Source: Bdellovibrio bacteriovorus W
Lineage (GTDB): Bacteria; Bdellovibrionota; Bdellovibrionia; Bdellovibrionales; Bdellovibrionaceae
Length of the DNA: 64,000 nucleotides
Direction: 5' to 3'
NCBI GenBank assembly: GCA_000525675.1
Contig: CP002190.1
Coordinates: forward strand, 1,922,001 to 1,986,000
Below, piece after piece: positions 17,251-26,873 of the stretch (positions are counted from its first letter, which is position 1; each line of letters starts with the position of its first letter). The position numbers and the translations under genes are program-made. The notes under the pieces are model-generated. The model saw only the letters and a program-made list of their open reading frames with translations, was not told the DNA's origin and ran no database searches.

Positions 17251-18300
17251 TTGTCCAACTATATTGAGTTAGAAATTCAAAGTATTCTCAACGAAATCGA
17301 CGATCTCGATTATGCCTCCGACCGACTTATCCATAACTTAGAGTCTTCTGACTCCATGGATGCGGAAAACATTACAGCACTTGCAAAGTTTCTCTACAAC
17401 GCCAAAGCACATTCAAAACTCATACACTTTTGCGCGAAGCTTTTTCAAAATGATAAACCTTTTATTCCGTGGCCCTATCTCTTTGAAGCCATGGAGCAAT
17501 TAACTCTTGAAGGCGACACTCGCTTTGTCGATGCGTTGATTGAGGGGCTTGAAGAAACTCACTCTCAGTTGGAGGCGGCTCGCTCCAAAGTAGCGGCTCG
17601 ATATATTCCAGAAGCTGCCCAGTGGGCTATCGAAAGACGTTATCAGCAGCAAAAATCTCATGAAGCCAATAAAAAAGTTTATCTTGAGCAACTCGTGATG
17701 TTGAGAACTCAACAACTTTACGAGCAAGAGAAAATACTTTTGGGAACTATGCAGAAGATGTTCCCAGGTGATCCTGATGTAAACAAGGAGGTTCGCGAAC
17801 ATAAGCAGCGCTACGCTCTTGAGATTTTACAAAAGCGCTCTCCTAAAAAAACACGCATCAAGACAGAAGATTTAACGCTTAAAGATCCTGAAGTTGAAAC
17901 AGCTCTGAGTTCTTTAATGGCCAGCATTTTAGAAAAAGCCAACGAGTATCCAGAAGTTGCCTTTGATCTTGCGATCGCGGCATTTATGTTTGAACGCTTT
18001 GAGGAGTGTCTCGAAATTCTCAATCTTTCTAGTGAAGAAGGTTCAAGCGTTATCTGGTTGCGCTTAGAGGCGCTTCTACATGCAAGGCATTTCATCGAGC
18101 TACTTAACGATCTTGCAAAAGTAGAAGTCTTACTTGCGCACGAACCAGAAACTTTTTTTGCCACCGCGTATTTACGCGCCCAAGCTCTTTGGGGCCTTGG
18201 ACAAAAACACACAGCCATTGAAGTCATGGAAGGCTTACTAGCTTCTCGACCTCACTACCGCGCAGCTTCAGCTCTATTGAGTATTTGGAGCCAGCAGTGA
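17251..18300 (+). CDS. Cytoplasmic TPR-like helical protein
   Basis: A 349-residue protein starting at TTG 17251, supported by GCGGAGG seven bases upstream. It is almost wholly helical, with repeat units such as LIHFCAKLFQND and LWGLGQKHTAIEVMEGLLASRP near the end. No signal peptide or known catalytic motif is present. Its stop overlaps the GTG start of tamB as GTGA, so it belongs to the tamB-tamA transcript. It may support assembly of that system, but this is inference from position. Confidence 0.7.
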   Translation: MSNYIELEIQSILNEIDDLDYASDRLIHNLESSDSMDAENITALAKFLYNAKAHSKLIHFCAKLFQNDKPFIPWPYLFEAMEQLTLEGDTRFVDALIEGLEETHSQLEAARSKVAARYIPEAAQWAIERRYQQQKSHEANKKVYLEQLVMLRTQQLYEQEKILLGTMQKMFPGDPDVNKEVREHKQRYALEILQKRSPKKTRIKTEDLTLKDPEVETALSSLMASILEKANEYPEVAFDLAIAAFMFERFEECLEILNLSSEEGSSVIWLRLEALLHARHFIELLNDLAKVEVLLAHEPETFFATAYLRAQALWGLGQKHTAIEVMEGLLASRPHYRAASALLSIWSQQ

Positions 18301-21300
18301 AGCGTGTGTTCTGGATTCTGATCACTCCCACAATAGTGATCGCTCTCTTATGGTTTGCTACGGATTTATGGATTCAGCCACAGGTTGAAAAATGGGTCCT
18401 TAACAAAATCGAGACTCTGTCTGAATCCAAATCACCGGTTCGAGTTCGCGCTGAAGGATTTAGTTTTAAAATATTTAAGCCTTCCGTCACTCTTTCAAAA
18501 ATCGAATTACAGGGTCAAGGCGAACTCAAAGCAATTATCGAAAAAATCGAAGTCGAGCGAGTCCGTGTTTTTATCGACTACTTTGATCTTATTGCCGGAA
18601 GATTGAATATCTCAGCGATTGCTATCACCTCCCCTGTCGTACATCTCAATTTAGACCCTGTTCTTAAGGATACGAAAGCTCCGCAGAAGCTGCCGATTGA
18701 TGCGCTTTTCGATCATCTCGAAGGTCTCCCCCTTGATAGAGTTTTCCTAAGAGACATTCAGCTTTCTCTTAAAGCCCCGTCGCAAAACTGGAGCGTGATT
18801 GTTGACGGTGGCGAGCTTGCTCTTACCAATAAAGAAAAGAATATCAATGCCAAGGCTAATCTTCCTGAGATTGTCGCCAATCTTGGAAAGATCGGCTCTT
18901 TCGCCGCAGCTATTGATTCCCATCTGTTTTTAAATCGTAAGTCCCTAAAGATTGTTCAGTTCAGTGTACAGCATGGCGAGTCTGAAGTTTCTGTTCGCGG
19001 AGAAATCACTCCTATCGCCAACGTGACCGTAAAACCTGCCGGCTTGATTGCCGTCACCACGCGTCTGAATTTAGAAGATGCTAACACGGAACTTGCGAAA
19101 ATCTTCCCAGACAAAAAGTTACCATCGGTATCTGGAGCTTTACGCGCCGAAGTTGAAGCTCGCCTCAATGGCATGGATCGAGTCACTGCCAAAGCTAGCA
19201 TTCAGTCCAACAACTTCATCTTTGACAAATTCGAGTTAGGTGACGCGCGCATCGAGGGAGAATTTAAAGAGAATACAATTTCTTTTTCTGAATTCCAGGT
19301 GTCCCACCCTTCTGGGGATGCCACGATTAAGAAATCCAAACTTTTCTTAAGCAATGATCTGGCATTCAGTGCCGAAGTCGCTACAGACAACCTGGATCTT
19401 TATAAACTTTTTAAAAGTTTAAACCTTGGCAACATTCCAGTGGGAGTCGATATTTCGGCACGCCTTCCCTGCTCTGGAAAAATTCGCCCCTCTTTTGAGT
19501 TGAGCTGTTCGCAAGGCGAGATTCACGGGAAAAATCTCTGGGTTCACACGGGGTTTGGACCTCAAGAAACGTCCATTTTAGATTTAGAAAGCCTCTCGGC
19601 CCGCGGAAGTGTTCACGTGACGATGGATTCTGTGTCTTACACAGCAGCTCTCCAAGTTGGAGACAGCGTTGGGCAATCGGAAGGTGTTATCGACTATCAC
19701 AAAGGTTTTAAAATTAACTTTGCGACAAAAAGTTTAGATTTTAAAAACGTTAAAAATCTGGCTCATCTTCATTTTTCTGGTCAGGCCGGAATTGAGGGGC
19801 AAACCTCTGGCAACGCTTCCACGGCGCAGTTTTCTATGAAGGTCAATGCTCGGAACTTTGTCTTTGAACGTTTTCATCTTGGCAATTTAATCTCTGACCT
19901 TTCATTCAAAAAAAGTGTTCTGTATTTTCAAAACCTCGCGGGCTCCATTGGTAAAAGCCAATATCTTGGCGATTTAGATGTAGACCTTCATAACATGACT
20001 CTCGATGGAGAGTTTAGCGCTCCTTCCACAGATCTTAACGACATCGCTTTTGTTTTCGATAATATCTATCGCTTTCCATTTACCGTGCGCGGCTCTGGCG
20101 CAGTAAAGGCCCGCGTCTCAGGTCCGTTGAGTTTATGGAAAATGAACTACAAATTGGATTCAGCTTTTCAAAACGTGAGCATCGGCTCTGAGAACTTCAA
20201 TAGCCTTGATGTCAATTTTACGGGCCTTGATGGAAATCTTCAGATTGAAAAGGCTTTACTCAAAAAAAATCAATCCACTCTACAATTGCGCGGAGGCATC
20301 TCTTCTCGTCAGATTTTTGATATTCAAGCCGATGCAAAGAATTGGAAACTCGAAGAGTCTGACATCATCAGCTCGATCAATTCCAATATCGTGGGCACCC
20401 TTAATTTCGCTGCCCAATTTCAAGACTCTGTCTATGCGCCAGTGATTAAGTTAAATGGCAGCATCACTGACACGTATTTTGAAGAGCATGAAATTCCGAA
20501 TTCTAATTTTGCCATTTCCCTCAATACTCAATCTCTTAACACTCAGCTCAGTCTTTTTGGCAATAGAGTCACTGCACTTATCAACTATCCTTTTTCGAAA
20601 AATACAACGCCTCTCGTTTTAAAAGTAAATACTTCTGAATGGAACTACTCGAATCTTTTAGGACTTATTGGCGGAGCTAGCCTTGCTAACGACTACGACT
20701 CTAAGCTCACTGCCAAGATCGACCTGACATCGCCGTCCGGAGAGCTCTTTAAAGCCTCTGGCTCCGTGAACATTGAACATTTCGCGCTACAAAGAGGAGA
20801 TCTGGCTTTTGCCAACAAAGAACCGATTGAGATCCTTGCCGATAACGGCCGCGTTAGCTTTAAGAACTTCCACCTCGAAGGCCCCGGTAATTATCTGCAA
20901 ATTAAAGGCGATAACTTCACAGCCGAGAATCTGAATGTGAATCTGAACTCTCGCGCCAACCTTCACCTCTTGCATATTTTCTTACCTTTCTTAGAAGATC
21001 TTGGTGGACAGGTTCAATTTTCAACGACAGTTTCAGGCTCTGTTGCTAAACCGCAAATACTTGGAAACTTAACTTCACGAAATGCCTTTATCAAAATCAA
21101 AGGCTTACCGCACCCTATTGAGAGATTGTCGTTGGATGCGGCTTTCTCTCAAAGCAAAGTTTTAATTAACGGTATTCAAGGTCAAATCGCTGGCGGCACT
21201 GTTACAGGCGAAGGTGGCATCCTTATCAACGGCATTAGGGATCTTCCCACTTCAATTCGTTTGGGCCTTGAAAACGTCACCATGAACGTACCGGATCGAG

Positions 21301-22265
21301 TGCGTAGCACTGGAAATGCAGATCTTCTATTTTCCGGAAACTGGTTCCCGTTCACTTTGTCTGGAACTTATCGCATTCAAAACGCCTTTATTGATAAAGA
21401 ATTCACTGAAGATGCAGGTGGCGTCACTGGCGTCCGTCAATCCTACTATCTTCCTAAGGGAATCAAAGAAGGCAACTTTCAACCTCTCTTCCTAGACATT
21501 CAACTTGTCATGGAGAGAAATATTATCGTTAAAAATTCTCTGATCGACGGCTCTGTCAACGGTCAGCTTCAAGTAAAAGGTACTCCTGACAGTCCGATTC
21601 TCTTGGGCCGTATCAACCTTGATCGAAAATCAAAATTAATTTTTAAAGATAAAATTTTTGAAATTCAAAACGGACTGATCGAGTTCAATGACCCGAATGA
21701 AATCAATCCGAATCTTTATATCAATGCTTTATCTAGAATCAATGACTACGACATCACTCTATTAACTCAAGGGTCGGCAAAGAACCTGATCATTCGCCTC
21801 ACGAGTGTTCCCCCATTGCCCGAGCAAGACATTATCTCTCTTATTGCACTGGGTGTAACCTCTTCGGCCATGGACCAAAACGTTCAGTCACGCCAACAAG
21901 CAGAACAATTAGGCGTGGAAATCGGCGGAGCAGTTTTAGCAAAACCGATTAGTAAACAACTTGAAAATACAATTGGCTTTAACTTTCAAGTGACCTCTGA
22001 GTATGACTCCATTCGCAATATCACTGTCCCTAAAGTCACACTCAGTAGATATCTTTCAGACAAAGTAAAAGTCTCTGGTGGGCGCCCTGTGCGCGAATCC
22101 CAATCCTATGACATCAAACTTGAGTATCTCTTTAACAATAACATGACTGCGATTGGTTCGTTTGAGAATCGCGGAATTGAAGAAGAACCCAGCTTGCAGG
22201 GGTCCCAACAGGAAGCCCAAAGTATTTTTGGCTTGGACCTTGAGTTTAAGTGGGAGTTTAAATAA
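18297..22265 (+). CDS. tamB: TamB-family inner-membrane translocation protein
   Basis: TamB-like proteins span the periplasm as a long beta groove and act with TamA in outer-membrane assembly or lipid transport. The start is GTG 18297, overlapping the upstream stop; GGAG lies six bases before it. An N-terminal membrane anchor (FWILITPTIVIALLW) is followed by over 1200 residues of repeating beta strands. The C-terminal TamB (DUF490) region contains GRINLDRKSKLIFKDKIFEI and PPLPEQDIISLIALG. About 1322 residues is usual for the family. The tamA gene starts one base before this stop ends. Confidence 0.93.
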   Translation: MKRVFWILITPTIVIALLWFATDLWIQPQVEKWVLNKIETLSESKSPVRVRAEGFSFKIFKPSVTLSKIELQGQGELKAIIEKIEVERVRVFIDYFDLIAGRLNISAIAITSPVVHLNLDPVLKDTKAPQKLPIDALFDHLEGLPLDRVFLRDIQLSLKAPSQNWSVIVDGGELALTNKEKNINAKANLPEIVANLGKIGSFAAAIDSHLFLNRKSLKIVQFSVQHGESEVSVRGEITPIANVTVKPAGLIAVTTRLNLEDANTELAKIFPDKKLPSVSGALRAEVEARLNGMDRVTAKASIQSNNFIFDKFELGDARIEGEFKENTISFSEFQVSHPSGDATIKKSKLFLSNDLAFSAEVATDNLDLYKLFKSLNLGNIPVGVDISARLPCSGKIRPSFELSCSQGEIHGKNLWVHTGFGPQETSILDLESLSARGSVHVTMDSVSYTAALQVGDSVGQSEGVIDYHKGFKINFATKSLDFKNVKNLAHLHFSGQAGIEGQTSGNASTAQFSMKVNARNFVFERFHLGNLISDLSFKKSVLYFQNLAGSIGKSQYLGDLDVDLHNMTLDGEFSAPSTDLNDIAFVFDNIYRFPFTVRGSGAVKARVSGPLSLWKMNYKLDSAFQNVSIGSENFNSLDVNFTGLDGNLQIEKALLKKNQSTLQLRGGISSRQIFDIQADAKNWKLEESDIISSINSNIVGTLNFAAQFQDSVYAPVIKLNGSITDTYFEEHEIPNSNFAISLNTQSLNTQLSLFGNRVTALINYPFSKNTTPLVLKVNTSEWNYSNLLGLIGGASLANDYDSKLTAKIDLTSPSGELFKASGSVNIEHFALQRGDLAFANKEPIEILADNGRVSFKNFHLEGPGNYLQIKGDNFTAENLNVNLNSRANLHLLHIFLPFLEDLGGQVQFSTTVSGSVAKPQILGNLTSRNAFIKIKGLPHPIERLSLDAAFSQSKVLINGIQGQIAGGTVTGEGGILINGIRDLPTSIRLGLENVTMNVPDRVRSTGNADLLFSGNWFPFTLSGTYRIQNAFIDKEFTEDAGGVTGVRQSYYLPKGIKEGNFQPLFLDIQLVMERNIIVKNSLIDGSVNGQLQVKGTPDSPILLGRINLDRKSKLIFKDKIFEIQNGLIEFNDPNEINPNLYINALSRINDYDITLLTQGSAKNLIIRLTSVPPLPEQDIISLIALGVTSSAMDQNVQSRQQAEQLGVEIGGAVLAKPISKQLENTIGFNFQVTSEYDSIRNITVPKVTLSRYLSDKVKVSGGRPVRESQSYDIKLEYLFNNNMTAIGSFENRGIEEEPSLQGSQQEAQSIFGLDLEFKWEFK

Positions 22266-25042
22266 TGCTGTTCGCCCGCTCCTTGATTTTTCTTTCGCTG
22301 ATTCTTTGCATGGAAACCGCCTTTGCCAAAAAGGCTTTGGATTACTCATCCCTTCCTGAATCCGTGCGCGAAGACTTAGTGAGACGTTTACCCTATGTTC
22401 AGAACGAAAAAATCGGCCTTTCTCAGGTTGATGAGGTGATTCGTTTCTTACAACAAAAGTCCCAGTTCAATAACATCCAAGTTATTGATGAAGGCGGGAA
22501 CAGTCCTTATCAAATCCTCTTTGAGAGAAGTAAACGGATTACCGACGTTCGATTTACAGGAAACAAAAATCTTTCAACTTCGGAAGTTGAAAGTCTACTG
22601 AGCGTTAAGGCTGGAGACAGTTTTGACCAACAGTCTTTAATCGAAGGCGGAGAACGCATCCGTCGCGCCTATGAAGACAAAGGCTTCATGAACGCAATTA
22701 TTGATATCGAAATGCCACCGGAAGACGAAGACAAAGTTGGTATTTTAATTCGCGTCAATGAGAATAGACGAAGTCTTATTCACAATGTTCTAGTTCAGAG
22801 TGCCAACGACGAATTAAACGACCAGATCGTCAAAGAGTTGTCGCGCTACCTCAACAAACCGTACACAGACGAAATTTTGAGTCAAATTTCTGATCGCGCT
22901 GAACAGTACTTCAGAAAAAAAAGATATATCCGCGCGGAGCTCATGGGGCCTCGAGTTGAGTTTAATAAAGACGAGTCACAAGCGACCTTGCGCTATCGCA
23001 TCGACAAACCAGAGTCCTATACTTTGGACTATGGCAAAGTCAGCCCGCTTAAGATTCGTGAGGTTGAAAAAATTCTAGATCTTGATAGCTATTCTTCAGC
23101 AAGTCCCGCCTTAGCGTCGGAGCTTGCACAAAAAATTCGCGCCTCTTATCTTGAAAAAGGCTATGCGCGCGCCGAGGTTAAGTCCCACGAAACTGCGACC
23201 AACAATCGCTTTAATAAGAAGATCTCCTTCGATATCGAAGAAGGCCCACGGATCAAAATTGAAAAGATTCACATCAACGGCCGTTATAGCCGTAATGAGA
23301 AGTACTATATCAACACAATCAAAGAACACAGTTCAAAACTGATTGCTAACGGTTATTACAACAAAGAGGAATTTGAAGTTGGCCTCAAAAACCTCGGTCT
23401 TGAAATGCAAAACAACGGCTACCTTCAAGCCAAGGTTCTTTCAAGTCGTACTCAATATAACAAAGCCAAAGATGGTGTTTCAATTTTTGTAAATTTGGAT
23501 GAGGGGCCCCTAACCAATATTCAGCGCATCGAATTTATTGGAAACAATAGCTATAGCGAACAGGAACTCTTAAAAGTTATTGGACTCAGTCAAGGCGCTT
23601 TGAAACTTTACCAGATCGAGCAATCCATTGATAAGTTGAAGTCTTTTTATCAAGACAATGGCTATATCGAAATGTCACTTCTTAACGAGCGTGAAGACTT
23701 AGTTACCTACGAGGACAATAACACTCAAGCTTATTTGAAGTTTCAAATCCTAGAAGGTCCTCGTGTTCGAGCGTCTTCTATTATTATTGAAGGCAATAGT
23801 TTTACAAGAAGCTCCATTATTGAGCGTGAACTTGAGTTCTCTAAGGATGAGCTTTTAACTCCTTATAAAATTGAAGAGTCCATTGCTCGCCTGCAACGCA
23901 CTGGTTTCTTCTCTTCGGTCGAAATTGCAACTCTTGAAGAGAAAACAGCCGTAGCGGATCGTACGGTTGTCGTAAAAGTCACCGAAAGAGATCCCGGCCT
24001 CATCAACTTAGGGTTTGGTGCGACAAATGAGCGCAATCTGACGTTGCGGGGATATGTCGGTGCCTCTTATAGGAATCTTCTAGGAACAGGGCGCGGTATA
24101 TCTCTACGCCTTGAAGGAAATTATAACGTCGCGGATATCAAGTATCTTGAAAGTCGCATTGTTTTTGGTTACCTCGAACCTTATCTCTTCAATACCCGTG
24201 TTCGTGGTCGTTTGAATATTTCCCGTTCAAGCACTGTGACAGACTATGATTTGAAAAAAGTTTCAGAGGTCAACTCAACGACCTACTCTTTGGAAAAAGA
24301 TTTCACTTCGCATATCTTAGGCATTTGGGACCTTTGGTCTCTGGCGACTATTCGCGACTATAGCTTGGAAGATAAATTCCCGTCTTTAACTCAAGATATT
24401 GCCTCTATGGGACCAACTATTGATTTAGACTTCCGCGACAACCCCTTTAATCCTACGCGAGGGACGTTCACTCGTTGGGCGGCAGAATACGCATCTCCAG
24501 ATTTTGGAAGCTCAAAGACGATCGAGTATTGGAGAACAACTCTTAGCTTCACTCAATACAACAGTATCGGCACTCTGCAAAAACAACCGGTTGTGTGGGC
24601 CAATCAAGTGCGTGGTGGCTACTTAAAAAACATGGACCCGGAAGGGGGAGTTCCTTGGGACAAGAAAGGTTTTACACTTGGAGGCCAAGCCACTATTCGT
24701 GGTTATGAGGCCGGGACCCAAGAAGTCTTTCCAAATCGAGCCGACTTAGGATTAGGCCCTAACGATTCCACTTACTTCCTTTCCACGCAGGCCACGATGT
24801 TTATTATCAAGTCTGAAGTACGCTTCCCTGTTTGGGAAAGCTTAGGGGGAGCTCTTTTTTATGATGGTGGCTCCGTAAAAATTGATGGCCTCAATCTGCC
24901 AGATAACTATCGTGACTCTGCAGGCTTTGGAATTCGCTATAACACCCCTGTTGGCCCTTTAAGCTTGGATTGGGCCTGGAAGCTAGACGCTCGCCCTAAT
25001 GAAGAACCATGGCGTTTCCATCTATCTATCGGAACGTTCTAG
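22265..25042 (+). CDS. tamA: Omp85-family outer-membrane assembly protein (TamA-like), many POTRA domains
   Basis: A 925-residue protein with a signal peptide (residues 1-20, ending TAFAKK). I count about seven POTRA-like units up to residue 575, for example ITDVRFTGNKNLS, RIKIEKIHINGRYSR, LTNIQRIEFIGNNSYS and RVRASSIIIEGNSFTR. A 16-strand barrel follows to the terminal aromatic GTF. The conserved barrel motifs FTLGGQATIRGYEAG and FYDGGSVK are present. TamA normally has three POTRA domains and BamA five, so this is an enlarged form. Direct coupling to tamB by TAATG supports TamA rather than BamA. Confidence 0.9.
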   Translation: MLFARSLIFLSLILCMETAFAKKALDYSSLPESVREDLVRRLPYVQNEKIGLSQVDEVIRFLQQKSQFNNIQVIDEGGNSPYQILFERSKRITDVRFTGNKNLSTSEVESLLSVKAGDSFDQQSLIEGGERIRRAYEDKGFMNAIIDIEMPPEDEDKVGILIRVNENRRSLIHNVLVQSANDELNDQIVKELSRYLNKPYTDEILSQISDRAEQYFRKKRYIRAELMGPRVEFNKDESQATLRYRIDKPESYTLDYGKVSPLKIREVEKILDLDSYSSASPALASELAQKIRASYLEKGYARAEVKSHETATNNRFNKKISFDIEEGPRIKIEKIHINGRYSRNEKYYINTIKEHSSKLIANGYYNKEEFEVGLKNLGLEMQNNGYLQAKVLSSRTQYNKAKDGVSIFVNLDEGPLTNIQRIEFIGNNSYSEQELLKVIGLSQGALKLYQIEQSIDKLKSFYQDNGYIEMSLLNEREDLVTYEDNNTQAYLKFQILEGPRVRASSIIIEGNSFTRSSIIERELEFSKDELLTPYKIEESIARLQRTGFFSSVEIATLEEKTAVADRTVVVKVTERDPGLINLGFGATNERNLTLRGYVGASYRNLLGTGRGISLRLEGNYNVADIKYLESRIVFGYLEPYLFNTRVRGRLNISRSSTVTDYDLKKVSEVNSTTYSLEKDFTSHILGIWDLWSLATIRDYSLEDKFPSLTQDIASMGPTIDLDFRDNPFNPTRGTFTRWAAEYASPDFGSSKTIEYWRTTLSFTQYNSIGTLQKQPVVWANQVRGGYLKNMDPEGGVPWDKKGFTLGGQATIRGYEAGTQEVFPNRADLGLGPNDSTYFLSTQATMFIIKSEVRFPVWESLGGALFYDGGSVKIDGLNLPDNYRDSAGFGIRYNTPVGPLSLDWAWKLDARPNEEPWRFHLSIGTF

Positions 25043-25083
25043 TTTTACTTTTTATGTGTTTATTTTAAATTCATGACAGTCAA

Positions 25084-25114
25084 ATAGCTTTCTCGTAGAG
25101 AGAAAGCTTTTTTT
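25084..25114. terminator. Bidirectional intrinsic terminator
   Basis: AGCTTTCTC at 25086-25094 pairs with GAGAAAGCT at 25100-25108, followed by seven T. It ends tamA and may also end the convergent minus-strand gene. Confidence 0.85.
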
Positions 25115-25757
25115 ATCCGATCAAATGACTGCGCGAAGCAGAGAACAGCCCCGCAGGCTTACCATCTTTAAAGAGCAAAGAGATTGCTAAAACCTTCACG
25201 CGACTTTTTACTTTTAAGAGCGACGCTTTTTCAGAAAGAATATGCTCGTCGACTTGGGGTTCAATAGTTTGCAACTTTCCTTCGACGAATAGCTGTTCAG
25301 CAGCCCCGAAAAGCTGCTGCGTCACCTGCCCTTCACGATCATAGAGGTGCAACCATTGCCTGCTATAAAAATCTTCTATGGTGTAAGTGGCCTGTTCAAA
25401 GAAAAGAATGCCTCGAAAAACTTGGGTATGCTTCGCATTATACACTTCTGCCAAAACATCATCTGCAATGTATTTAAAAATCTGGGGATCGGCTTCGTAG
25501 CCAAAGTGCTTTAGGGCTTTTTCCAAAAAGAAAGCCGTATCCTTGAGAGAATACCGCTCTTCAACAACGGATTTTGCGATTATAAGGTAGTCTTCAAGAT
25601 TGTGAATGGCTTCATTTTGTTCATCGGAAGTTAAGCGCTGGAAGTAAGGCAAGGAAGGCTGATCGTAGGGCCTGACTGCCAAGCCCTCTCCTTCGATCAA
25701 TGCACACAACTCTTCACTTAATGCTTTAAATTTTTTAAGATGATCACCTGTAGTCAT
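25113..25757 (-). CDS. Conserved hypothetical protein beside XRE regulator
   Basis: A 214-residue soluble protein that I do not recognise. The first two thirds are helical (LEDYLIIAKSVVEERYSL and similar), the last third is beta-rich with a basic stretch. There is no signal peptide, metal motif or membrane segment. It lies 40 bases downstream of a small XRE-type regulator on the same strand, so the two are likely co-transcribed. The pair could be a regulator and its partner or effector. Nothing supports a toxin-antitoxin call beyond the arrangement. Confidence 0.6.
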   Translation of the reverse strand: MTTGDHLKKFKALSEELCALIEGEGLAVRPYDQPSLPYFQRLTSDEQNEAIHNLEDYLIIAKSVVEERYSLKDTAFFLEKALKHFGYEADPQIFKYIADDVLAEVYNAKHTQVFRGILFFEQATYTIEDFYSRQWLHLYDREGQVTQQLFGAAEQLFVEGKLQTIEPQVDEHILSEKASLLKVKSRVKVLAISLLFKDGKPAGLFSASRSHLIG

Positions 25758-25797
25758 CCACGTTCCAATGAAAAGTTATTTATACTTTTATTGTGTC

Positions 25798-26073
25798 TTA
25801 CTTTCGGCTGCTTGCAAACTTTCTTTTCAAATCTTGAGTCACTTCTTGGATAGTCGCCTTTAACGTCACATCAAAAAGGTCATCGGCGGGCACCTTGTAA
25901 AGATCCCCTAGCTTCTTTAAGGCCGTAATTGGAGGGTGAGAAACACCTCTTTCCCAATTTGAGATAAATTGAGGAGTTGAGTATCCAAGCTTGTCAGCTA
26001 CATCTCTTTGAGACAGTCCGGCAGCGATTCGTTTAGTTTTAAGAAAATCAGCTAAACCATTTTTATTTTTCAT
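25798..26073 (-). CDS. XRE-family HTH transcriptional regulator
   Basis: A 91-residue protein with one Cro/C1-type helix-turn-helix at residues 9-66 (LKTKRIAAGLSQRDVADKLGYS, then ISNWERGVSHPPITALKKL). A short basic tail follows that could serve dimerisation. It probably binds an operator in the AT-rich region 26074-26252, between itself and the divergent DOMON-like gene, and may repress its own transcript. Confidence 0.88.
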   Translation of the reverse strand: MKNKNGLADFLKTKRIAAGLSQRDVADKLGYSTPQFISNWERGVSHPPITALKKLGDLYKVPADDLFDVTLKATIQEVTQDLKRKFASSRK

Positions 26074-26252
26074 ACTGTTCCATCCTTGAGCTCATTGCCC
26101 GTTCCATTTTCGTATTCGAATAATACCAAACCTAAACAAGACAATTATATATGGGATCTTTGTAAATTGCTTCCTGTTTCTTTGCACCACAGCGATTTTT
26201 TTGGAAGAGAAATTTGAATGTTTTTTTACATCCGTCATGAAATAGTCATGAA

Positions 26253-26786
26253 ATGATTAAACTTCATCCATATACCCAATATCCTCTTTCATCTTCTCTT
26301 CGCGTCTCATCGAGTGTTTCCAGCCGAAGTGATGAGAACTCTGTTTTCGTAAGATTTGAAATCCGAGGAGATATTCAAAATATTTTATGGCCCAGCTCTC
26401 CTGCGTCGGGACGACACCATGAGTTATGGAAGCAGACGTGTTTTGAACTTTTTGGTTCAGATTCTTTGGCGCCTGACTCCCCCTATTTTGAAGTGAATGT
26501 TTCGCCAACGGGTGCTTGGAATATTTATGATTTTTCATCCTATCGCCAAGGAATGACGGACTCTCTGAACCAATCCGTTGCTGACATCACTTTTGATCTT
26601 GCTGATGACCGTGCCCTGATCGAGTTTCGCCTTTCCCTAGAAGTTGCCCTGCCAAAGTTCTTGGGACTCACCTGTGTCATCCAGAGCAAAAATGGGGACA
26701 CGCAGTACTGGGCTCTGCAGCATTCTAGCCCGAAGGCCGACTTCCACGATAAAAAGACCTGGTCTGCTTCAAGCGCATTGCGGTAA
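26253..26786 (+). CDS. DOMON-like domain protein
   Basis: A 177-residue beta-sandwich protein of the DOMON-like group related to family 9 carbohydrate-binding modules. Seen are VRFEIRGDIQNILWP, ELWKQTCFELF, YFEVNVSPTGAWNIYDFSSYR and a terminal WALQHSSPKADFHDKKTW. No signal peptide is found. These domains may bind sugars or heme, and the ligand here is unknown. It is divergent from the XRE gene and 87 bases before prpD. Confidence 0.75.
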   Translation: MIKLHPYTQYPLSSSLRVSSSVSSRSDENSVFVRFEIRGDIQNILWPSSPASGRHHELWKQTCFELFGSDSLAPDSPYFEVNVSPTGAWNIYDFSSYRQGMTDSLNQSVADITFDLADDRALIEFRLSLEVALPKFLGLTCVIQSKNGDTQYWALQHSSPKADFHDKKTWSASSALR

Positions 26787-26873
26787 CGAAGTCCTGCGGC
26801 CATCGAGCGCCTTGACCGTTAGGCCCCCCTCAGATTAGTTTGTTGGGGTTTCTATTAACAGAAAGGGCCTTTC

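Noticed and set aside
25113-26073. Toxin-antitoxin module
   Set aside because: Apart from the XRE gene there is no toxin family likeness, and the partner is larger than usual toxins.
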